A stretch of 27,755 nt of DNA from JBJHBY01 sp050485745 (lineage in GTDB: Bacteria > Pseudomonadota > Gammaproteobacteria > Pseudomonadales > CAMLJR01): positions 1-27,755 of the forward strand of contig JBJHBY010000010.1 in NCBI GenBank assembly GCA_050485745.1, given 5' to 3'. A program made the translations under genes and the position numbers. The notes below the pieces were generated by a model. The model was given only the letters and a program-made list of their open reading frames with translations. It made no database searches and was not told the DNA's origin. Of this stretch, positions 21,662 through 27,755 are shown piece after piece. Position 1 is the stretch's first letter. Each line of letters begins with the position of its first letter.

Positions 21662-23530
21662 TCAAATCCACAGTTTCTGTACACGCCGGCCGCCATACAC
21701 CAGATTGATGATGGCGCGCGTGCCGATGATGGCGGTGAACATCGAGGTGACGATGCCCAGGGACAGGGTCACGGCAAAGCCGCGCACCGGCCCGGTACCC
21801 ACGGCGTAAAGGATCACCGCTACCAGCAGGGTGGTGATGTTCGCATCGAGAATGGTCACCATGGCACGGTCATAGCCGGAGTTGATGGCCTGCTGTGGAG
21901 ACATCCGGTTTTTCAATTCCTCCCGGATGCGCGAAAAGATCAGCACGTTGGCATCCACCGCCATGCCCACGGTGAGCACGATACCGGCGATACCAGGCAA
22001 GGTCAGTGTGGCGCCGAGAATGGACATCAGCGCCACCAGCAACACGATGTTCACCGCCAGGGCAAGTACCGCCGCAAATCCGAACACCCGGTAGATCAGC
22101 ACCATCGCCAGCGCCACCAGGGCCATGCCGATCTGCGCCGAGACCACCCCCTGGGCAATGTTTTCCGCTCCCAGGGACGGTCCCACGGTGCGCTCCTCGA
22201 CAAAATCCATCGGCGCCGCCAGGGCACCGGCGCGCAGCAGCAGGGCCAGCTCCGAGGCCTCGGCCGAACTGCTCAGGCCGGTGATGCGGAACTGCACACC
22301 CAGGGCATCACGGATGGTGGCAAGACTGATGATCTTCTTCTCGTCATAGGGCTCGCGGATGATGACTTCCTCGCCAGCCTCGTTGACTTCGTAGTGGGTG
22401 CGGGTCTGGCGCTCGATAAACAGCACCCCGAGGCGGCGATTGATGTTGTGCCGGGTCACCCGGTGCATCATCGTGCCACCCTCACTGTCGAGGGTGATGT
22501 TCACCTGGGGCTGGCCGGTCTGGGAGTCAAAGCTGGACTGTGCGTTGGCCACGCGCTCGCCGGTGATGACGATATCCCGCTCCAGAAAGGCGGTGGCCTC
22601 GCCGCTGCCGCGGGGGTCGCGGAACTCGAATTCCTCCCGCGCCGAGGACGGCGCGTCGTAGCGCGCCTCCAGACGGAACTCCAGGTTGGCGGTCTTGCCG
22701 AGAATGCGCTTCGCCTCCGCGGTGTCCTGCACACCGGGCAGCTCCACCACGATACGGTTGCGACCCTGGCGCTGCACCAGGGGCTCGGCCACGCCCAGCT
22801 CGTTGACCCGGTTGCGCAGGGTGGTGAGATTCTGGTTGACCGCGTAGTCCTCGGCTTCGCGCACCCGCTCCGGGGCCAGCGTCCAGATGATCTCATGGCC
22901 GTCATCGCTGTCGCGGGTCTCGCGGTTGAGTTCGCTGTATTCGCCCCGGATCGCGCGCAGGGCCTGGTCGCGGGCGGCGGTCTCGCGGAACACGGCGCGG
23001 ATTTCGGTCCCGTCCTGGGTGACCAGGCCGCGGATGCGCTCATCGCGCAACACCCGGCGGATGCCACTGGCGTAGGTGTCCATGCGCCGCTCCACGGCGG
23101 CGGAGGTATCAACCTCGAGCAGGAAGTGCACCCCGCCGGAGAGATCGAGACCCAGTTTCATCGGCTGTGCGCCCCAGGCGGTCAGCCAGGACGGGGTGTT
23201 CTCCGCCATGTTCAGGGCCACCACATAGCCGTCACCGAGGGCGCGCTGGATCAGGCGCTGGGCGCGCAACTGATCGTCCTGGCGCTCCAGGCGCAGCAGG
23301 GCGTTGCGGCCGCTGTCGGCAACACTGGTCGCCGTCAGTGGCACGCCTTCAGCCTCCAGCGCCCGCCGGGCGCGCTCCAGTACCGCCTCGTCGATAACCG
23401 TGGCACTACTGGCACCGGAGATCTGCACTGCGGGATCCGGCGGAAAGAGATTCGGCGAGGCGTAGAAGAAGCCGACGCCGATCACCGCCAGAATCAGCAG
23501 GTATTTCCACAGCGGGTACTTGTTCAGCAT
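21662..23530 (-). CDS. secD: Protein translocase subunit SecD
   Basis: A 622-residue partner of SecF, close to the 615 residues of E. coli SecD. A first membrane helix (about 7-25) is followed by the large periplasmic P1 domain containing KLGLDLSGGVHFLLEVD, NRIVVELPGVQDTAEAKRILGKTANLEFR and GEATAFLERDIVITGERV, then five helices with GMAVDANVLIFSRIREEL. SecD usually follows tgt and yajC; here it follows purL, and a promoter lies in the 109-nt gap. So either yajC is elsewhere or a rearrangement joined secDF to purL. Confidence 0.97.
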   Translation of the reverse strand: MLNKYPLWKYLLILAVIGVGFFYASPNLFPPDPAVQISGASSATVIDEAVLERARRALEAEGVPLTATSVADSGRNALLRLERQDDQLRAQRLIQRALGDGYVVALNMAENTPSWLTAWGAQPMKLGLDLSGGVHFLLEVDTSAAVERRMDTYASGIRRVLRDERIRGLVTQDGTEIRAVFRETAARDQALRAIRGEYSELNRETRDSDDGHEIIWTLAPERVREAEDYAVNQNLTTLRNRVNELGVAEPLVQRQGRNRIVVELPGVQDTAEAKRILGKTANLEFRLEARYDAPSSAREEFEFRDPRGSGEATAFLERDIVITGERVANAQSSFDSQTGQPQVNITLDSEGGTMMHRVTRHNINRRLGVLFIERQTRTHYEVNEAGEEVIIREPYDEKKIISLATIRDALGVQFRITGLSSSAEASELALLLRAGALAAPMDFVEERTVGPSLGAENIAQGVVSAQIGMALVALAMVLIYRVFGFAAVLALAVNIVLLVALMSILGATLTLPGIAGIVLTVGMAVDANVLIFSRIREELKNRMSPQQAINSGYDRAMVTILDANITTLLVAVILYAVGTGPVRGFAVTLSLGIVTSMFTAIIGTRAIINLVYGGRRVQKLWI

Positions 23531-23589
23531 AGCGATCCTGTCGATCTGGTATTGGCGCCGGTTTGCGCCGGGCGGGCCAAAAGCGGCCC

Positions 23590-23617
23590 ATTATAGAAGA
23601 TTGCCCGCCCCCGACAA
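23590..23617 (-). promoter_or_regulatory. secD-secF promoter
   Basis: On the minus strand, TTGTCG (23612-23617) and a perfect TATAAT (23590-23595) are 16 nt apart, in the gap after purL. Transcription would start near 23583, giving a leader of about 53 nt to the secD ATG. The -35 box matches 4 of 6 consensus bases. Confidence 0.65.
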
Positions 23618-23639
23618 CCGAGGGCAGGCAGGGCCAGGC

Positions 23640-26600
23640 TCAACCCAGCCAGACCCGGGCATTGCGGAACAGCCTCAGCCAGGGGCCGTCCTCGAGCCAG
23701 TCCGCCGGGTGCCAGGAGTACTGCACCGTGCGGAAAGCACGCTCCGGATGCGGCATCATGATGGTGGCGCGGCCATCCGCACTGGTCACCCCCGCAATCC
23801 CGGCCGGCGAGCCATTGGGGTTGGCCGGGTACAGCAGCGCCGGCTGGCCGGCGGCATCGGCATAGCGCAGGGCCACCAGGCCGGCCGCCTCAAGCGCCGC
23901 CAGGGCGTGGGCGTCGGCGAACTCGGCACGGCCCTCGCCATGGGCGATGGGCACCGGCAACAGGGAATCCGCCATACCCTGGGTGAGCAGCGAGGGCGAC
24001 GCCGGCACCATCACCTGGGACAGGCGCGCCTCGAACTGTTCACTGCGGTTGCGCACAAAGCGCGGCCACAACTCGCTTCCCGGAATCAGCTCGCGCAGAT
24101 TGGACATCATCTGACAGCCGTTGCACACGCCGAGGGACACGGTGTCCGGGCGCTGGAAGAAGTCCGCAAAAACCTCCCGCGCCCGGGCGTGGAACAGGAT
24201 GGTCTTGGCCCAACCCTCGCCGGCCCCGAGTACATCACCGTAGGAAAAGCCGCCACAGGCGGCCAGGGCACGAAAATCCGTCAAGGTGACGCGCCCGGCG
24301 AGGATATCGCTCATGTGCACGTCTACCGCCTCGAAACCCGCGCGATCAAAGGCCGCAGCCATCTCCAGCTGGCCGTTCACCCCCTGCTCGCGCAGGATGG
24401 CAATGCGCGGACGAGCCCCGGTGGCGATCAAGGGCGCGGCCACATCCCCGGCCGGGTCGAAACCCAGGCGCACCTGCAGGCCGGGCTCGTCGCGACCGAT
24501 GGCGGCAAACTCCTCGTCGGCACAGTCGGGGTTGTCGCGCAGGCGCTGGATCTCGTGGCTGGTGCGGCTCCACAGCGCCTGCAGGCCACTGCGCGACTGC
24601 TGCCACAGGGTCTCGTCGGCACGGCGCAGGCGAATACTGTCATCCACCGTGACCCCGCCCAGGGGGAACAACAGCGCCTCAAGGCCAGCATCGGCGAACG
24701 CCTGCCGCACCGCCGCCTCACGACCAGGCGCCACCTGGAACACCACCCCGGGCTCTTCACAGAACAGCGCCGCCAGGGCATCGTCACCCGGCAGTGCGGC
24801 GAGATCGATATCCAGGCCGCAGTGGCCGGCAAAGGCCATCTCGCACAGGGTGGCGAGCAGGCCACCATCGGAGCGGTCATGGCAGGCCAGCAGGTGATCG
24901 GCATCCAGCAGCGCCTGCATCACCGGGAAGAAGTCACGCAGCCACTCGGGACGATCGAGATCGGCGGGCTCATCGCCGAGCTGGCCGAACACCTGCGCCA
25001 GGATGGAACCACCGAGGCGCTGCCGTCCTCCGGAGAGGTCCAGCAGCCACAGCGGCCCGCCACCGGGGCGCAACTGCGGCGTGAGGTGACGGCGCACATC
25101 CAGCACCGGGGCAAAGGCGGAGACGACCAGGGAGGTCGGCGCCGTCACTGCGCGATCACCCTCCGGCGTCTGCCAGCGGGTACGCATCGACATCGAGTCC
25201 TTGCCCACTGGGATGGTCAGGCCGAGTTGCGGGCACAGCTCCATGCCCACCGCACGCACGGTATCGAACAGGCACTGGTCCTCGGCGCCATGCCCCGCGG
25301 CGCACATCCAGTTGGCGGAGAGTTTGATGTCCGAGAGCCGGCGAATGCGCACACCGGCAAGGTTGGTAATGGCCTCGGCCACCGCCAGGCGACCCGAGGC
25401 AGGGCCATCGAGCAGCGCTACCGGAGTGCGCTCGCCCATCGCCATGGCCTCGCCGCGAAAACTGTCGTAAGACACGGCGGTGATGGCGCAATCCGCCACG
25501 GGTACCTGCCAGGGACCAACCATCTGGTCCCGCGCCACGGTGCCGGTGACGGTGCGGTCGCCGATGGTGATCAGGAATTGCTTGGACGCCACGGCGGGAT
25601 GCTGCAGCACGCGCGGAATGGCCGCGTCCAGCTCAATGCCGTCTCGCTCCAGGGCGCGGCGCGGCTGGGGACGCCGCTCGAAGCTGCGCTGCATGCGTGG
25701 CGGCTTGCCGAACAGCACGCTCATCGGCAGATCCACCGGCTGCGCCGCGAGCTCGCGGTCGGCCACGCTCAGGTGACGCTGCGCCGTGGCCTCACCGACC
25801 ACGGCAAAGGGCGCGCGCTCACGCTCGCAGATCGCCTGGAAGCGCGCCAGGTCATCGGGCATTACCGCCAGCACATAGCGCTCCTGGGCTTCGTTGCACC
25901 AGATTTCCAGCGGTGACATGCCGGGCTCGTCACTGGGCACGTCGCGCAGCTGGAAGCGGCCACCCGTGCCGCCGTCCTTGACCAGTTCGGGCAAGGCGTT
26001 GGACAGGCCGCCCGCTCCGACGTCGTGAATGAAGGCGATAGGGTTATCCGGCCCCAGTGCCCAGCAGCGGTCGATGACTTCCTGGCAGCGGCGCTGGATC
26101 TCGGGGTTCTGGCGCTGCACCGAGGCGAAGTCAAGATCCTCGCTGGAACTGCCGGAGGCCATCGAGGAAGCAGCCCCACCACCGAGGCCGATCAACATGG
26201 CGGGGCCGCCCAGCACGATCAGCAGCGCTCCGGCATCAAAGGGTGGCTTGTCGACGTGCTCCGCCTTGATATTGCCGTACCCGCCGGCAATCATGATCGG
26301 CTTGTGGTAACCCCGGCGTTCCTCACCATCCACCCCGGGAGTGGTCTGTTCGAAGCTGCGGAAGTAACCGCACAGGTTGGGGCGGCCGAACTCGTTGTTG
26401 AAAGCGGCGCCGCCAATGGGGCCCTCCAGCATGATCGCCAGGGGCGACACGATGCGCTCGGGACGGCCGTAATCCTCTCCCTCCCAGGGCTGGATATAGC
26501 CGGGAATGCGCAGGTTCGACACACTGAAGCCGGTCAGCCCCGCCTTGGGCCGCGAGCCGCGCCCGACGGCGCCCTCGTCGCGGATCTCGCCGCCGGCGCC

Positions 26601-27527
26601 AGTTCCTGCGCCGGGAAACGGTGCGATCGCCGTAGGGTGGTTGTGGGTCTCCACCTTCATCAACAGGTGGATGTCCTCCTCATGGTAGCCGTAGGTTAAG
26701 GACTCGGGGTCCGGGTAAAAACGCCCGGCGCGGCTGCCCACCACCACCGCGGCGTTGTCCGCATAGGCGGAGAGCACCTCCTCGCCGCCAACGCGGTGGG
26801 TGTTGCGGATCATGTCGAACAGGGAGTGGGGCTGCTCCTCACCGTCGATGATCCAGCTGGCGTTGAAGATCTTGTGGCGACAGTGTTCGGAATTGGCCTG
26901 GGCGAACATCATCAATTCGACATCGGTAGGGTCGCGACCGAGGGCGTTGAAGCCATCCACCAGGTAGTCGATCTCGTCATCGGCCAGGGCCAGCCCCAGG
27001 GCCGCATTGGCCGCCTCCAGGGCGGGTCGCCCGTTGGCAATCAGCGGCACGCTGGTCAGGGGACGCGGGGCGTGCAACTCGAACAGGGCCTGCGCCTGGT
27101 CCAGCTCGGTGAAGACCGCTTCGACCATGCGGTCGTGGAGCAGGGCCGCGGCCGCCTGCAGGGCTGCCGCGTCGAAGGGACCACCCTCCAGATACCAGGC
27201 GACACCCCGCTCCAGGCGGCGCACTTCCGGCAGGCCGGCATTGCGGGCAATGTCGGTAGCCTTGCTCGACCAGGGTGAGCGCGTTCCCGGGCGCGGCACC
27301 GCCAGCAGCAGCTGCCCCTGGCGCCGCAGTGGCTCGGAGCGCGGACCGTAGTCGAGAAGGCGCTCCAGGGTCGCACGGGCGTCCGCATCCAGCGGCACGG
27401 AGACGTCAGCGAAGTGAACAAACCCGGCTTCCAGGCCGGTCAGCGACGGCAATACCTCACGCAGCGCCTGCTGCAGTTTGCGAATGCGGAAATCAGACAG
27501 GGCGGCGGCGCCGAACAGGGTGAGCAT
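23640..27527 (-). CDS. purL: Phosphoribosylformylglycinamidine synthase PurL
   Basis: A 1295-residue large-type FGAM synthetase, the same length as the Salmonella and E. coli enzymes. It converts FGAR, glutamine and ATP to FGAM in purine synthesis. Domains run: N-terminal PurS-like (MLTLFGAAALSDFRIRKL), linker and FGAM synthetase core with DPTDVELMMFAQANSEHCRHKIFNASW and KVETHNHPTAI, then the C-terminal glutaminase. The glutaminase triad is C1135 (LGVCNGCQMM), H1260 and E1262 (PHPER), at the same numbers as Salmonella. The ATG at 27527 gives the family start; a 50-codon in-frame extension upstream crosses the promoter and was rejected. The AGAGGA site is rather far (about 11 nt). Confidence 0.98.
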   Translation of the reverse strand: MLTLFGAAALSDFRIRKLQQALREVLPSLTGLEAGFVHFADVSVPLDADARATLERLLDYGPRSEPLRRQGQLLLAVPRPGTRSPWSSKATDIARNAGLPEVRRLERGVAWYLEGGPFDAAALQAAAALLHDRMVEAVFTELDQAQALFELHAPRPLTSVPLIANGRPALEAANAALGLALADDEIDYLVDGFNALGRDPTDVELMMFAQANSEHCRHKIFNASWIIDGEEQPHSLFDMIRNTHRVGGEEVLSAYADNAAVVVGSRAGRFYPDPESLTYGYHEEDIHLLMKVETHNHPTAIAPFPGAGTGAGGEIRDEGAVGRGSRPKAGLTGFSVSNLRIPGYIQPWEGEDYGRPERIVSPLAIMLEGPIGGAAFNNEFGRPNLCGYFRSFEQTTPGVDGEERRGYHKPIMIAGGYGNIKAEHVDKPPFDAGALLIVLGGPAMLIGLGGGAASSMASGSSSEDLDFASVQRQNPEIQRRCQEVIDRCWALGPDNPIAFIHDVGAGGLSNALPELVKDGGTGGRFQLRDVPSDEPGMSPLEIWCNEAQERYVLAVMPDDLARFQAICERERAPFAVVGEATAQRHLSVADRELAAQPVDLPMSVLFGKPPRMQRSFERRPQPRRALERDGIELDAAIPRVLQHPAVASKQFLITIGDRTVTGTVARDQMVGPWQVPVADCAITAVSYDSFRGEAMAMGERTPVALLDGPASGRLAVAEAITNLAGVRIRRLSDIKLSANWMCAAGHGAEDQCLFDTVRAVGMELCPQLGLTIPVGKDSMSMRTRWQTPEGDRAVTAPTSLVVSAFAPVLDVRRHLTPQLRPGGGPLWLLDLSGGRQRLGGSILAQVFGQLGDEPADLDRPEWLRDFFPVMQALLDADHLLACHDRSDGGLLATLCEMAFAGHCGLDIDLAALPGDDALAALFCEEPGVVFQVAPGREAAVRQAFADAGLEALLFPLGGVTVDDSIRLRRADETLWQQSRSGLQALWSRTSHEIQRLRDNPDCADEEFAAIGRDEPGLQVRLGFDPAGDVAAPLIATGARPRIAILREQGVNGQLEMAAAFDRAGFEAVDVHMSDILAGRVTLTDFRALAACGGFSYGDVLGAGEGWAKTILFHARAREVFADFFQRPDTVSLGVCNGCQMMSNLRELIPGSELWPRFVRNRSEQFEARLSQVMVPASPSLLTQGMADSLLPVPIAHGEGRAEFADAHALAALEAAGLVALRYADAAGQPALLYPANPNGSPAGIAGVTSADGRATIMMPHPERAFRTVQYSWHPADWLEDGPWLRLFRNARVWLG

Positions 27528-27605
27528 GCCAGGGTGGTCCTCTGCGCGATCGAGCGGCAATGACAAATGCCATGCCCCGGCGGGCCGGGGTCGGCGAAGC
27601 CGGCC

Positions 27606-27634
27606 ATTGTACTGTGAACCGGGTCGCGGGTCAG
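27606..27634 (-). promoter_or_regulatory. purL promoter
   Basis: On the minus strand, CTGACC (27629-27634) and TACAAT (27606-27611) are 17 nt apart, matching 4 and 5 of 6 consensus bases. The predicted start is near 27599, giving a leader of about 70 nt. The leader holds a short stable hairpin (CCCCGG 27575-27580 with CCGGGG 27585-27590). No obvious PurR operator is seen. Confidence 0.55.
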
Positions 27635-27755
27635 CCGTCGCGGCCGGCCTGGCGCTTGGCCGGGACACCCCGACCACACCAGGGCAACTCTGATCAATTT
27701 GGCGATCGCTCAGGCCTTGCGTTGATTCGTCTGGGGAGACGCGGTCACGCGGGAA

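Noticed and set aside
23520..25916. A 798-codon open frame on the plus strand opposite purL and secD
   Set aside because: It is antisense to well-conserved purL, resembles no family, and arises from the GC-rich codon bias of the real gene.
27528..27677. 50-codon N-terminal extension of purL
   Set aside because: It has no similarity to PurL and covers the promoter; the ATG at 27527 yields exactly 1295 residues.
27635..27755. A possible gene end or start at the right edge (minus frame ending at 27710-27712, or a divergent mltF on the plus strand)
   Set aside because: Fewer than 20 codons are visible, with no recognisable sequence, start codon or ribosome site; mltF is expected there only from synteny.

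Overview
The window reads as a chromosomal segment of a high-GC gammaproteobacterium. The block der-bamB-yfgM-hisS-ispG-rodZ-pilF-rlmN-ndk, then iscS-iscR-trmJ, suhB and secF-secD, follows the gene order known from Pseudomonas and relatives. The lipid gene cluster at the left would fit a marine Halieaceae/Cellvibrio-type lineage, but that placement is inference. Every gene except suhB is on the minus strand. No IS element, CRISPR array, tRNA or rRNA is visible.

Left third (1-7470): an acyl-CoA catabolic gene cluster read right to left. From its putative promoter it runs: two DUF35 OB-fold proteins, two SCPx/Ltp-type thiolase-fold proteins that lack the classical thiolase cysteine and histidine, a FadD19-like acyl-CoA synthetase, two crotonase-family enoyl-CoA hydratases (one very EchA19-like), and an alpha-methylacyl-CoA racemase cut by the left edge. 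In actinobacteria, FadD19, EchA19, racemase, Ltp and DUF35 proteins degrade the alkyl side chain of sterols. I infer a branched-chain (sterol, bile-acid or isoprenoid) side-chain module, possibly ending in a retro-aldol cleavage. The gaps between its genes hold strong hairpins and a small cluster of palindromic repeats.

Middle (7536-16924): a group III truncated haemoglobin, then the housekeeping run der, bamB, yfgM, hisS, ispG, rodZ, pilF, rlmN, ndk. It is tightly packed, with 1-, 4- and 29-nt overlaps, and is probably transcribed from a promoter with a perfect -10 box just upstream of ndk.

Fe-S segment (17070-18823): iscR and iscS only. The iscU-iscA-hscB-hscA-fdx genes expected between iscS and ndk are absent, and IscS ends exactly where the IscU-docking tail of E. 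coli IscS would start. A good type 1 IscR site covers the iscR promoter and the stop codon of trmJ.

Right third (18816-27755): trmJ and suhB diverge. suhB converges on secF across a composite inverted repeat. secD-secF has its own promoter and lies directly downstream of purL, with no yajC or tgt between them. purL is full length with its own promoter. The last 228 bases hold that promoter and no gene I can support.
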